Source of the DNA: Acanthococcus lagerstroemiae
Lineage: Eukaryota; Arthropoda; Insecta; Hemiptera; Eriococcidae
DNA: 64,000 nt
Assembly: GCA_031841125.1 (NCBI GenBank)
Contig: CM063106.1
Location: forward strand, 39,552,001 to 39,616,000
Direction: 5' to 3'
This document shows positions 46,107 to 57,200 of the stretch, in pieces. The position numbers were made by a program, and so were the translations under genes. Position 1 is the stretch's first letter. Each line of letters begins with the position of its first letter. The notes beneath the pieces were generated by a model. The model did not search any database. It was not told where the DNA came from and saw only the letters and a list, made by a program, of their open reading frames with translations.

Positions 46107-47665
46107 CTAGCTGACCCGCTTCGCGGCTCATCTAGACTGTGGGCTAAAGTGAGTTGGCTAAAGTGTTTTCGGTTCACTGAGTTAGTCCCCTCCTGATCCC
46201 TTTACAGGAAACCGCTTTCCCATCTTCTCTCCCCGTCCTTCCAACGATTCCTTGGGATCAACATCCGTGATATTTTTCTCCCTCCACCCTTCTCGCATTG
46301 CCGGTATCGGCTGCTAATGCGACTAATAAGCGGGTGGTCACTTCACTTCTTTCTTAATGTCTTATGGACTCCTCCACTTTTTCCTTACGCTCTTTGTAAC
46401 AAGCTGCGGATTTAGAAGCCAAGCCACTACAGGCACTCAATAATATGTTTCCCTCACCCACTTCATATCCTCCTAATGAGCTGCAGGTCAAAAATTGATA
46501 ATTATTTCCCAGTTATGATTTCTATAACGGTTTCGTTTTTTCTGTCTGCCTCTTCTTCTTTTTCTCTTTTTCCGAATTTCCATCCTTTTCCCCGCTGTTT
46601 TTGTACAAAAATTTGCCGTCCCTCGAAATCTGTCACCATAGGCGCTTGCCTAATGTGCCTATTGGGAACTCCCGTCGCTGGAACTGATACCACATATAGG
46701 TATTTAGATCTTTTGGGGGAAAGGGTTCGGACCCCCACCCTCCTCCCCGGTATCCGCATCTGCCCTCAGCTCTTATGATTCACCTGCCAACCGCGAACAA
46801 ACACGCACACCTACCCCTGCAGTTTTAACTAATAGTTGCTGTGACCAAAAAAAAAAAAAAAAAAAAAAAACTGTAGAAGAATAGGCGCATTTACCTATTA
46901 TAATATTTAGGTACTGAAACGTCCTTTGTTGTTTCTGTTCCTAACCTTTCTTTGTGTATGTTCGTGCGCGCGTATCTGTGTGCGTATGTTGATAGACGAA
47001 TCGCCGTGTAGCGGCTAGCCGGTTCTTGGTTCGGAAAAGGTTCCCTGTGAAACGCTACTGAAATTTACGGAAATTTACATCTGCAAATAGCTTCAACTCT
47101 GCGTTCAGATGTAGAGCCCTGATCTCTTTGCCGTTCACTGCTTCATAGTTGTGTTATTCAGAGGAAAATGTTGGTTTTTTAAAAATTCAGTCGGATAATT
47201 AGAAGGAATGCTGAACATAGTTTTCAAAAACTGAAATTTTAGGGCTTTTGGAGGTAATACGTGGTTGAAAATGGGCCGTGTGGTACATAACTGAGTGCGA
47301 AAGAATATCCCAATATGTTATGGTCACATCAAATCCGTGTACATGTAAGAATGAGGCATTTCGAGCTTGTTTTGGAAATTTCAGATTTTCAACACCCAAT
47401 AATTTCTGCACCAAATTTTAACAAAATGTGAAGAAGTTCGATGTAAAACAATTTAGAAAAGTTCAAGCTGAAAACAAAATTAGGGGACCCACAGGGGACA
47501 AAATTTTGTGCCCCTCTGCTAATTGGGGTACCGAAATTTTTTATAGCCTAAAACCTATTCCGGATTCATACGAACACATCCAGAAAGTTCGAACCCCCCA
47601 GCTCTTACGGTTCACCCGCCAACCTCGAACAAACCAACAGACAAACATTCATTTTTATATAGAAG
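46107..47665 (+). repeat. retroelement-like repeat, interrupted
   Basis: Opens with ACTAGCTGACCCGCTTCGCG and closes with AGACAAACATTCATTTTTAT followed by ATAGAAGAGATT. Both are familiar ends of a widespread arthropod repeat class, whose family I cannot name with confidence. A poly(A) run lies at 46846-46870 and a second copy of the GCTCTTAYGRTTCACCYGCC block occurs at about 46768 and 47600. Repeat B copy 2 (46955-47410) lies in between, possibly as an insertion. Confidence 0.5.
46955..47410 (-). repeat. dispersed repeat B, copy 2
   Basis: Reverse complement of 1333-1775 at roughly 70 percent identity by eye. Strongest blocks at 47370-47400 and around the GAATAACACAA / TTGTGTTATTC motif (47150-47160). 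Confidence 0.65.
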
Positions 47666-49844
47666 AGATTACCCAAAAAGACCCTGGGATCGACATATTC
47701 TTCATGAGTAGGAGATAGTATATTTCATCAGTCATTAATGTACTCAAGGGTACATGAATCCAATTCTCTGCAGTTCTTTCCCTTGTAACGCACAAGTGTG
47801 GTTTGTTTCGGCCCCTAGCCTTCCTTCAACCCTCGGTTCTCAATTCACAATTCTCAACTGCCTCCTGTGGATCTGCGCGCACCTCAGCCCCCGCTCTGCC
47901 CTTGCTTTCGTGCTTGTCTCCCCCTCCTCCTTTTTGCCATCTTTTCCTTCTTCTTTATCCCCCACCCTTCACATGAAAAGTATTTTTTGTTTTTGCTTTT
48001 AAGACTTATTGTATTGTATCTACTATCGGACTCTGTCAATGGAACCCTCACGTACCTGGTGGGGGGACTCAAATACAAATACATAGATAAATAAATGAAA
48101 TAATATATGGTGAGGGGTAGGTCTCTGGCTCATGTGTTTCTCATCCTATCGATCTAAAATTCGGCTGTAACCTTATTTTATCTCACTGAACCGGATCAGG
48201 AGGGAGGGGTTTCTCAGCAAAATGGATCCACCTGAAGCGAAACTTCATTGTTTATCGGTCAAATTTCCATATTTTCTGTTCAAATTTGGCACATTGGTTT
48301 TAGATCGAAAGGCAGAAAAATCACTCTACTCGTCGATAAAAAGAAACTGATTTTGTAGGAGCCAAGTACTCACTCGTTCGTACGACGTAGATAGTTTCCA
48401 ACAGGTAACCGTAAGATATCTTCGTCTTTTCATTTATTACGCTCGCCGATTTTACTGTTAGGTTAAATTACACGAGTGCTCACGGAGTTTAATATTCAAT
48501 AAAAGGGCGAGCAGATATGGGAGTACGAACGTAAAAATCGACTTTTAATGCACCTATTTAAATGCCGAACGTCGCGCTCACATTAGACCTCGCTTTTATT
48601 ATTATTATGATTTCTTTTATTTTTCTTTCCTTCTCGCTTTCTTCGCCCGTTCCTTCACCTTCTTCTCTCCTTTGCAACCTTTCTCAAAAATTCGTTAGAA
48701 AAAAAGAATAAATAAATAAATCGCCCATTCGTGATTTGAAGACATTTTTATAGCTTCGTGATTTCCTTTTTTGCCCGGGGCATTCTCTGCATCGTTTAAT
48801 AAATCACACGAAAAATGTTCGAACGGGGTAAATGAACGAAAAGAAAAAGCCGAGTTTAAGCGAAAATGATATATGTATACTAAATTTTATAGTAATTATT
48901 ATGGCGGTGTAATCAGTTTTTATAGAGCAGCGATTTTATAAAAGTAATTTCACAGTCATCTGTGTGAAAGTTTACAAGATAAAATGCAGCAGTCATGTCG
49001 GGTGCTTGCTTCTCCCTTTTTCTCGCGCTGCTCTTTCTCCAAGGTTAATAATCATTAATTTATTTGTTTGGTATCCTAAATGGAAGCACGGCGAAGCATG
49101 TTCAAGCGGGATAAGATTATCTGCTCCAAATAGAATTCCCATGCCGGAAAAACGGGTTACCGCGAGTGAAATTTACAATATATCCGTTTTTATTCGAGAA
49201 TAATTAGCAGTTTTGTGCGCTACAGCAATGGACGTCGACTGAAAGAATTTTTTGCCACGTTAAATATAATTTAGCTTGTGGCATAATCAAACGCTGGACT
49301 TGACGCATTGTTTCTCAAACGTTATTTAAATTGATTTTTGCGGTCCCTTTTACGTGGACGCTTGTAACGTTACAGTCACATCAACCTATTGCATTTCAAG
49401 TTTCATCGGTGTATAAAGAAACATAATTAATGCATAGGTTGAAGAGAGTTCAAATTCATGTACATTTGACATTATATCGCTTACCCCTTTCAACTGTGTC
49501 ATAACTGAAAAATCACAAATTTGAAGTTATGACTATTTCCATAATGCTCTAGATGAGTACTATACCTATTACTACAAAATCGTCGCGTGTAAAACCCCAT
49601 ATACGTATTTTGTAGTTCCGCTAGAAAGCGCTTGTGTCGTTATTGCATCGAGTTACTTTGATCATGTTTCGTTTTCAAGACTGTCACATTTCAGTAGTTT
49701 GCGAGCCGTCGGCGAGTGAGTATGCAGTTTCTTAAAATGAAAGAGTGGCATATTTCATGTTAGACCTTTGTTTCACCAAAGGTAAGGCGGATTATATTAT
49801 CAATTATTTTTAGTTCAAGGACGTACTATTTTGTATTATGTCGC
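47666..49844. other. no gene; LINE-like 3' tail near 47780-48100, otherwise unique
   Basis: About 47780-48100 is CT-rich then reads ACTCTGTCAATGGAACCCTC and ends ACTCAAATACAAATACATAG plus ATAAATAAATGAAA, like the 3' UTR and tail of an insect LINE; the family is not identified. 48360-49400 looks like unique AT-rich sequence with no coding signal. Confidence 0.4.
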
Positions 49845-50116
49845 CAGTGACGGATCTATTGGAGGTGTTTTGGTGGTTCGGACACTCCCTTTGGGCCGAA
49901 GAAAACAAACCGCTTGAGTTTTGAGTTTTTCTCCTGTTTTTGAGTATCTGTAGCACTACAGTCTACATTGTTCATTTCGAAACGATTCAATCATATTATG
50001 AAACTTGTCTTTAGAAACTATTTAAAATGATATCCATCTTGGTTTTTTAGGGGCGGAGGTGGAAAAAATTATATTTCCAAAATATCCTCCTTGGAAAATT
50101 TCTAGATCCGCCACTG
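49845..50116. mobile_element. hAT-type MITE (272 bp) with 8-bp target duplication
   Basis: Ends CAGTGACGGATCTA and TAGATCCGCCACTG (one mismatch). Flanks TATGTCGC (49837-49844) and TATGTCAC (50117-50124) match at 7 of 8 positions. Non-coding body. Confidence 0.88.
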
Positions 50117-50215
50117 TATGTCACTATTGCAAAACAAAACTAAGACTGCAGTGATGATGATGATAGTGTACTAGCAACATTTCTGAGCAACGATGAGCGT
50201 ATTGTACCTGGAGGG

Positions 50216-50548
50216 ATTTGTATTGAAATAGTGGATAATTTATATGCGTTGGACAATCATTTTGAGATTTATTTCAAAGATTCAATAGAAAAATGCGCCA
50301 GTCCCTTCCTCTCAAATCAGTTGACTGGAATATCTAAAAAAGCTGATGAAAAATTGATTGATATATCAGAAGATACAACGGAGGAGACAAATTTTAATAG
50401 GGGCAACCTGATTAATTTCTGGTAATCCTTTTGTGAGAAATACTCCCTTTTGTCAACAGAAAGCTTTGAAGATGCTTTTACCATTTTCTTTATCATACTC
50501 GTGCGATGAATGCTTTTCAGCCATGGTTAGCTACAAAAGTAAGTGAGT
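50216..50548 (+). pseudogene. hAT transposase C-terminus (ZBED5/SCAND3-like), broken
   Basis: One frame reads VDNLYALDNHFEIYFKDS, NQLTGISKKADEKLIDISED and NFNRGNLINFW, a stop (TAA at 50423), then SFCEKYSLLST; a shift of frame near 50460 gives ALKMLLPFSLSYSCDECFSA and MVSYKSK. Together these are the last part of the RNase H-like fold and the C-terminal dimerisation region (the L-P-F-x-T-x-Y-x-C-E-x-x-F-S motif) of hAT transposases of the ZBED5/SCAND3-like group. The rest of the gene is absent. Confidence 0.75.
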
Positions 50549-50653
50549 CTTAAGTGGACGTGTCAGCTGTGATATACATTCAGAAAACAAGCCCGTTGTT
50601 CCCACATTCCTATTCCCCTGGAAAAAGTATAAATAATTATTCATACCTATTTC

Positions 50654-50986
50654 TGTTGAATATTGGACAAGTTGATATTAATCCTTAGAATACAGAATTG
50701 TGATAAATAGATGGACAGTATAAATGAATTAATCCTTAGAACTGTGATAGATTGGGCAGTCCCATGTTTTATTAAGAAGTTTAGACTCCTCTGGAAGTTT
50801 AATAATAAGAAACTTATTTGTAATGTTCGATAGCCGGCGTTTCTAGAAATTTGAAATTTAGTATAAATAGCAGTGCAAATTCGGAAAGAGTGGTTTATAA
50901 ATTATTCACAAAGTGTTGTGCTCAAATAGAGAATATAAGTGTTTATAAAGCGGTATTAGTGTTTTATTTTAAAACGTTTTTTAAAA
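50654..50986 (+). mobile_element. Copia-type long terminal repeat (5' LTR or LTR with leader)
   Basis: Starts TGTTGAATATTGG and is about 85 percent similar by eye to 62440-62716, which follows Copia coding sequence and a polypurine tract. Contains a small internal duplication (AATCCTTAGAA at about 50690 and 50732). The exact 3' limit is uncertain; the next feature starts at 50987. Confidence 0.8.
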
Positions 50987-51000
50987 GGTTATGGGCCTAG
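50987..51000 (+). promoter_or_regulatory. primer binding site of a Copia element
   Basis: GGTTATGGGCCTAG differs at one position from the copia primer site GGTTATGGGCCCAG, which pairs with an internal part of initiator tRNA-Met (the half-tRNA primer of Copia elements). It lies right after the LTR, which fixes the plus orientation. Confidence 0.8.
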
Positions 51001-51400
51001 TCTGGGCAGTAAACAGTGAATAGTGATTATTAATGATTGTGGATTGGTTAAATAGGTACCTAGTGAAAGTTAACATACAGTTAACGTGTAAAGTGAAGTT
51101 TAGGGTTATAATTCGCAATTAGTTCATGGAAAAGTGAAATGTGAAGTAGTAAAAGGTGAAATAGTGAACCAGAATTTAATATATGTTGGTAATTCTAAAA
51201 AAAAAAGCAATTTTCAGGTACCAATGCAATTCTCAACAACTAAATACGTTTTCCAATTTTTTTTTTACTGTGTTGTAGAGCAACGTGTCTCTCACTTTTT
51301 TCAACAATTAGAAATAATATGCCCCCTCTCATAATTTCAAAAAATCCTTCAGAATCCTCAAAATCTCTAATGCCGTGGCTGTAACTCACTAGTCCTTATT
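51001..51400 (+). other. probable Copia leader, no Gag recognised
   Basis: AT-rich, no credible ORF with Copia Gag motifs. ATATGTTGGTAATTCT at about 51181 recurs at 52078. The remainder of the Copia coding region is not found downstream here. Confidence 0.45.
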
Positions 51401-52109
51401 TTATAAAAATTTCCATAATGATGTTAATTAGGCATTATTTCACGGGAAATCAATATCAATATTATTGGAAGGGTTAAAGCAAAGACAGACACCTATAAAA
51501 TGGACAAAAAGATGAAGAATGGTGAGTTACTTCACACACCTCAGCCAACAGATAAGAGCTAAGTTAAAGACTAGTCGAATGTCGAAAATGTTGTTCAGAG
51601 AACCATACCCGTTGAACATTTTCCATTACCATAACTGTTTTACGTCGGCGCAGAGTTGGTGTGAATATGCGCAAGTCCACTGAACTACTACATGTACAAA
51701 TTATACAAAAATATTATGCAGGAGTAGTGGTAAGGTCCGCGAACTAATTTTCGTAGTTGTAATACCACAGTTCTACGTATCGGTAAAACGAATGTAAATT
51801 TCATAATTTGCGCTTATGAGCGTACAGTACCCGTGAATCCCGATTCAACGCCTACACAGCTGCCACCTGCCGTGTAAAGTTAAAAGATTTGTCGTTTCTG
51901 TTTGTGTTTACAACTTTTAAAAATAACGATCAGTTCGGCAGGTCGGCACGATTAACGTATAACGTTCGTCTTGTGTCATCTCTCTGAAACTACAAATTAA
52001 TTATTTGTGAATAGGTAAGTTAATCTCAGTTACGTGTTATTATTGTTTGGCATTTTTCGATTTATGGTACGCGGCATATATGTTGGTAATTCTTGGTGCT
52101 CCATTGCAG
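51401..52109. other. unassigned; possible 5' UTR exon ending at 52014
   Basis: No ORF. ATAG|GTAAGT at 52011-52020 is a consensus splice donor which, paired with the acceptor at 52108-52109, would give a 95-bp intron (52015-52109). Confidence 0.3.
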
Positions 52110-52212
52110 AGATGGATGGTAGAAAAAAATGGACCAAGAGACGAGAAGAGAAGAATTGTATTACAATCCCAGAAGTGGAAAATTTATTAAACGGACTACT
52201 CAATCTTTACTG
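52110..52212 (+). CDS. candidate first coding exon of an unidentified gene
   Basis: The acceptor TCCATTGCAG lies at 52100-52109 and a perfect donor TACTG|GTAAGT at 52208-52218. Within the 103-bp exon an ATG at 52112 opens 33 codons plus two bases: MDGRKKWTKRREEKNCITIP, then EVENLLNGLLNLY. The piece is basic then helical; I do not recognise the family. There is no visible second exon, and upstream transposon debris is close, so this may be a chance arrangement. Kept because two strong splice sites and a start codon coincide. Confidence 0.3.
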
Positions 52213-52799
52213 GTAAGTTGCTAGATCCTATCTTAAGCGATTCTCATCACCCTATTAGAAAACTTCCAAAGTTTATTTTCATGTAAAATACCGGCACCCT
52301 TGCCGTCAGAGATGCCGAATTAAGGGAAAACACTTTCATTCTTTTCCCATTCAGAATGGGCTCATCTTCATTCTTCGCGAAAAAGAAAAAATAGGAAAAT
52401 GAGAATGAATGCATTCCTCAATTCAACGTCTCTACTTGCCTTTTGAAGACCCCAGTTTGTCCCACGTCGATCGGACTTTGGAATAAAAATGGGTGTGGGG
52501 ATTATCATTTTACAGTTTGTATACAAATTAACGGTTAGTGTTTTTATTCACTAACAAGGCCGGATTTACCTGACTGGCCACAATATGCTAATTTTTTTTA
52601 CCAACCCCTAAAATGTACGTAAAATAAATCCCACTTTATTCATTTTCAATTTTTCATCCCCAATCACTTACATTTGCTCAAATGAGCGTACCCTAATCTG
52701 GGAAGGTAAGCTGGAAGGATGTTAGGAATACTTGAGAGGAACACGCAACTTCCTTTACACATTAAGATGGTCGTTATTTACGCTTAGTGATATTTTTTT
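52213..52799. other. no recognisable feature
   Basis: AT-rich; would be intron if the exon at 52110 is real. Confidence 0.35.
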
Positions 52800-53607
52800 C
52801 TGAATGACTTTCTTCTGATTCGTCTCCTAAGTTGGTTCCAATAGATTAAAAAAAACAACAAAAAACTACAAAGTTTCAGGTTAATCGGATGGAGAGGAAT
52901 CCGTGCCACAAGCTCCCTTTCGTTTTTATGGGAAAAACACATGTTGTTTCGACTTTTGTTTCAGACTAAATTTCCCTCCTATATTCACCAGGACCAAAGC
53001 CCGTAAATTGAACAATAGAACATTTGCTATCGGATTCATCTTGTGACGCTGGAAAATAAGTCTCCTGCTTTCAACTTTTAGAATTTAATAAAATGTTCCT
53101 CTCTCTCTAATTTTAGGCTCTAGGTCTAACAGAGAATCTAGTAAAAACAGAATAGTAACTGAAATTCGAAATTCAACGTTTGCTATCGACTTTCAAATTT
53201 TCGAAATGTCTTCCATGTTTCAGCTTTGTTTCAACCGTTCAGATAACGTTCGATACTCAGCTTGAAACCTACCTTCGACTCTTGACTGACTAGTCTCTGA
53301 CAGGAGTCCAGGGTACTCCATTTTCAGAAACGAAATTTGACTTTCAGTTTGAAAAGGTGGAGAAGAAAAATTTGCCGACAAATTTTTTTTTTAACTAAAA
53401 ATTCGCTGACAAAATGTTTAAAAAATTATAAACATGCCAATTTTTTAATCGAAATATTTTTTAATTCAAAAAAACACACAAACAAACAAACAGACATTCC
53501 TCAAAAATGAAAAATTCAAATGAATAGTTTCCAAGTTTGCCGACTGCAACATTATTGGGGAGGGGGGGGGGTTCAATACCCACACCTTCATATAGTTTCG
53601 CCCCTGC
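52800..53607 (-). repeat. dispersed repeat A, copy 2 (most complete)
   Basis: An uninterrupted copy of about 810 bp. In its own orientation it begins GCAGGGGCGAAACTATATGA, passes through AGACTAGTCAGTCAAGAGTC, AATTTCGAATTTCAGTTACT, TTTTTCCCATAAAAACGAAA and GGCACGGATTCCTC, and ends after a T-rich tract with ACTTAGGAGACGAATCAGAA. Copies 1 and 3 contain the same blocks in the same order. Non-coding. Confidence 0.75.
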
Positions 53608-53977
53608 GTGGTATATATTACACTACTCAGCGAATTTTTACTTTCTTTTTTGAAAAAGACTGGAATGAGGATTGGTGACTTTAGGTGTACTTTCTGAGTT
53701 TCATCCGATATAACACTGCTCATTCTTCTCCAATATGTTAGGTCTCTCTGTAAGAACCTCACACAAAGCTTATGAAAATTTATAGTTTCGGTGAATTTTA
53801 CTGATCTTGTAAGATGCCATTGTACTGGTGGTTCTAAACATTGTCCTGTGCGCTGTATTTTGTTCGTTCTCTTTTCTTTTGAATGGCCTAATTCGATTAT
53901 TACAACAAAATTTGAACCACAGGCCACAGAACCCCCGCTTATCTGTTGATTCCATATGTATTATGGAAATGAATGTG

Positions 53978-54074
53978 GTGTGGTGAGACGTATGGCGATG
54001 CACAATTGCCAAAGTGGCCCCTATGACACCGCACCCCCAGCACCGGAAACTACCCTTTCAGGCATCGCACCAGT
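53978..54074 (-). mobile_element. R1-like retrotransposon 3' end, copy 3 (97 bp)
   Basis: On the minus strand it reads TGCGATGCCTGAAAGGGTAG, GGGGGTGCGGTGTC, GGGGCCACTTTGGC and CATCGCCATACGTC, ending CACCACAC. This is the same terminal sequence as copies 1 and 2. Extremely 5'-truncated. Its truncated end abuts repeat A copy 3. No clear target duplication. Confidence 0.85.
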
Positions 54075-54880
54075 CAGGGGCGAAACTATAGGGGTGTGGG
54101 AGGTTGAAACACTCCCATAGGTGGGAGTCAGTATGGCCAGCTTTGAAAATTGTCCCTCGGTTTTTTGTCCATCGGCATGACTCTTTTTCAACCAATTACA
54201 AAACAAAAGCTCCAATATTTTCCGTCGCAATTAATGGTCAAATTGTATAGGTATTCTTATCAGAGCAATACAGTCCGCAAACCAAATCCCATTTTTTTTT
54301 TTGTGACGAGACTCCTGCATTTGCGTATTATTGTCTAAAATTAAGAATTGAAAAAAATTGTCTTTCGGCATGATCATCTTTATGCAACGATAGACGTTCA
54401 TCATCCAAAAATAATTACATCTAATGGATGGGTTAGAATGCCTTTATCAACTCTCCATATAATTCTTTGTTTTGGAATCTACTACTCGACGGCAGAACAT
54501 TTTTTGTTCGGTATTCTCTTTCGGTATGTATTTTATTATGTGTCCTTTGGCATGGAATTCATTATGTTACCAATATGTTATACAAAACGCCTCTTAACAA
54601 CTCCCATCAAAAAAAGTTCAAATATCCCCTACTTTCCTTCATGAAAAAACATACCTGAAATATCAACATTTTTGAAGAATGTCCCAGGAGGGAAATTTGG
54701 TCTGGAACAAAAGTCAAAACCCCATATGTGTTTTTCCCATAACAATGAAAGGGAACTTGTGGCACGGATTCCCCTAATCCAATCGACCTGAAACTTCGTT
54801 GGCTTTTTTTTTTTTTTTTTTTTTTTTTGATTTTATTGGGATCAGTTTAGGAGACGAATCAGAGAAAATTTAAAAAAAAA
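54075..54880 (+). repeat. dispersed repeat A, copy 3, diverged in the middle
   Basis: 54075-54150 matches the start of repeat A (CAGGGGCGAAACTATAGGGG) and 54660-54880 its last part (GGAGGGAAATTTGGTCTGG, TTTTTCCCATAACAATGAAA, GGCACGGATTCCCCTAATCC, T-run at 54806-54829, TTTAGGAGACGAATCAG). 54150-54660 is not recognisably similar. The T-run is therefore internal to the repeat. The repeat is fused to the BEL Gag frame at about 54880. Confidence 0.7.
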
Positions 54881-56548
54881 GATCTCCAAGAGAGTCAGAC
54901 TTTGAAACTGACTTGTAGAACTGAATTGTGGTAGGTTATGCACTTTTGGAAAAAGATTAGTAGAGATGACGTCTATAGAATGTCCTTCGATTTGAAGACG
55001 CGTGCCATCTAATTTTTGAATATAGAAGTCCACCATATGCATTTTTACTGAACGAGGGGAATGTGTATTGAATGTACTCATTGAAACCTCAACGGTCCCT
55101 TTACTGCGTAATCCTAGAAGTTGAGCCAATTTTGATGAAATATAAGTACGCGAACTCCCGCTATCCATCATAAGGCGTGCTTGAATTTTGGATTGACCGT
55201 TGCCTATAGTAACGACTGCTGTCTGCATGATAGTTTCTTCGCCATAGGCTAGACAGGAAACGTTTGAAGAGTTGTTGGATGAGTTTTCCTTAGAAGGTGA
55301 AACGGATGAAAATTTCTGTGGACATAGACTGCGGTGGTGTTTCCTTATTTCCTTACAATAAAAACAGCTGCGTTTAGAGCGACACCTATCGGAAGTATGA
55401 TCTATACGGAGGCAAACTATGCAGCGATCATTTCCTAGTTTCTTGAGGCGTGCTTCAACTGTTGGAAATTCGGAACATTCATCTGCATAATGGGTTTTGT
55501 TACAGAAGGTGCATTTCTTTTTTTCCGTAGACAATAGTGCTTCAGCGGAGCTAGATCTGCAACTAGAAGGTTTCTCAAATTTCATGTGCGAAGATTGTTG
55601 ACGAGCTAATATTTTGCGGTTTACTGAATCGCGTATCTGTTCGAAAGTCAATGTTTCTGAAAGAGCTTTTTCCTGGATTTCTAAAATGATGTCCAATGGG
55701 AATTTTTCAAGAAATTGAGCGATGATAGTTGGGTGATTAATATCGGTGCCTGCTAATTCCATAGTGGACAAAAGATTGATGATTTTATTGTATGTGTTTC
55801 GTAGGGAAACAGGGGATTTATCTGCAGGTTTAATATTGCGTAATGCTTTAGTTACGGTGCTAATTATTATCTGCTTATTCCCGTATAAAGTTTCTAAAGT
55901 CTTCAAAGCTGTTTGATAACTACTGTTTACCATGGGAAGACCCTGTATTGCTGCATAAGCGGAACCACGTAGTAAAGATTTCAGATAATTGAATTTCTGA
56001 ACATCCTCTAGAGGTTGCGAAGCGATAGCTGCCTGAAAGCTGTCATAAAATGAGGCCCATTCTAAAATATCACCGTAGAATTTTTTGATATATAATTTGG
56101 GTAACAAACTTTTTATTTTGTTTTCCTTTGGTGCGGATAATTTTTCACTAATGTTCGAAAGTACTTCGGCAATTTTTTCGTTGCTCGTATCAGACGACAG
56201 TTTCTCCAGAATTGTAGAGATTTTTCCAATCGAAGTATCATTTGACTCCTGTTTACTTTCCATGGGGGGAGGTCTTTCTGAATCCTTGATATGAATTGAA
56301 AGGTCTGCTAAAACCTCATTAGTTTGAATAATTAATTGTTCATTCTCAGTGATGAGTTCTTGATCCATGGTGTCATCATCGCAATCTAAATATTGGTTTT
56401 GTAGATTAATAAGCCGTTTCAGACTGCTGTTAATTTTATCGAAAAGCTTGATGCATTCTTTTTTAGTGAATGAAGAGTAATCTTGATTGATTTTATTCTT
56501 AAGCGCGCTTTTTGTAGGCCCTAGTGCAATTTTAATTCTGCCGGACAT
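54842..56548 (-). pseudogene. BEL/Pao LTR retrotransposon Gag-protease ORF, 3'-truncated
   Basis: An open frame of 568 codons, the longest in the window. Residues about 145-310 form the DUF1759 Gag region (LPKLYIKKFYGDILEWASFY; later QFLEKFPLDIILEIQEKALS). Three zinc-knuckle-like motifs follow: C346-X2-C-X3-H-X4-C, C376-X2-C-X4-H-X4-C and C395-X2-C-X5-H-X4-C. Residues 440-535 are an aspartic protease of the BEL type (DUF1758) with the catalytic D-S-G at 462-464. After residue about 550 the frame runs into repeat A, giving a spurious tail FKFSLIRLLN. Reverse transcriptase, RNase H and integrase are missing. The start at 56548 follows a leader of about 400 nt after the primer site. The open frame suggests recent activity; truncation makes it non-autonomous. 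Confidence 0.92.
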
Positions 56549-56920
56549 TGTTATTTTATGAAGATTTTCAACGCCGGAAAATATACTATTAGAAAGACGA
56601 AAGTCTCAGACGATAAAATCTCCTATGACTAAATACCTAACTCTACCAGACACTGTTATTTTATGAATATTTTCAATGCTGGAGAAGTACACTACACAGA
56701 ACGAGTTATTTCTTCAGACGCTATTACTGAAGAAATACGCTATGGTTAGACAATCAAATATCCTATAACTAGGTGACTCTACCAGACACTGTTATTTTAT
56801 GAATATTTTCAATGCTGGAGAAGTACACTACTTAGAACGAGTTATCTCTTCAGACGCTATTACTGAAAAAATACGCTATGGGTTATTTCAGCCGGACCTA
56901 TCTAATAACCTAATGTCGGC
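56540..56920 (-). repeat. BEL leader with a tandem triplication that includes the Gag start region
   Basis: Units begin (plus strand) at about 56540, 56645 and 56781: CCGGACATTGTTATTTTATG in the first, CCAGACACTGTTATTTTATG in the others, followed by AATATTTTCAAYGCYGGARA and, in units 2 and 3, GAACGAGTTATYTCTTCAGA. Spacings are 105 and 136 bp. The first unit carries the Gag ATG; in units 2 and 3 the same place reads GTG on the minus strand. Confidence 0.8.
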
Positions 56921-56942
56921 GAAATACTCTAGTCAAAATTTA

Positions 56943-56954
56943 GTTCAGGCGCCA
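56943..56954 (-). promoter_or_regulatory. primer binding site and LTR edge of the BEL/Pao element
   Basis: On the minus strand an LTR-like end ...GATACA is followed by TGGCGCCTGAAC, which has the TGG expected of a site pairing with the CCA end of a tRNA. About 400 nt downstream is the Gag start. The primer tRNA was not identified. Confidence 0.6.
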
Positions 56955-57200
56955 TGTATCGAAGTTCAATGCCTACGGTGCATTAGCGATTCACGCTCGC
57001 ACTGTGGGTTCGGACTAGCCTCCTGCAGTCGGACGTACAGTGTGACGTGTTTGTACGAATGAACGTACCCGTACACATTCTTATCTGTGAACGTTCGCAC
57101 GGACAATCCTGAAAAAGTGTACGTTCGTACGTACAGTTTTCAATAAATGTACGTTCCTACGTAATGTGCAGATTTTAATGCCTGTCTGTTCGCGTTCGGA
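56955..57200 (-). mobile_element. partial 5' LTR of the BEL/Pao element
   Basis: Defined at one side by the CA before the primer site (56955-56956). 57005-57165 contains repeated words such as CGAACGTACAC and GTACGTACGAACGTAC and is similar in reverse complement to 61727-61890. The outer end was not found. Confidence 0.55.

Noticed and set aside
54806..54870. T-run plus a reverse-strand AATAAA next to the BEL Gag frame, looking like the poly(A) tail of a reverse-transcribed Gag mRNA
   Set aside because: The same T-rich tract and the following GGAGACGAATCAG occur in repeat A copy 2 (52805-52860), so the tract belongs to the repeat.
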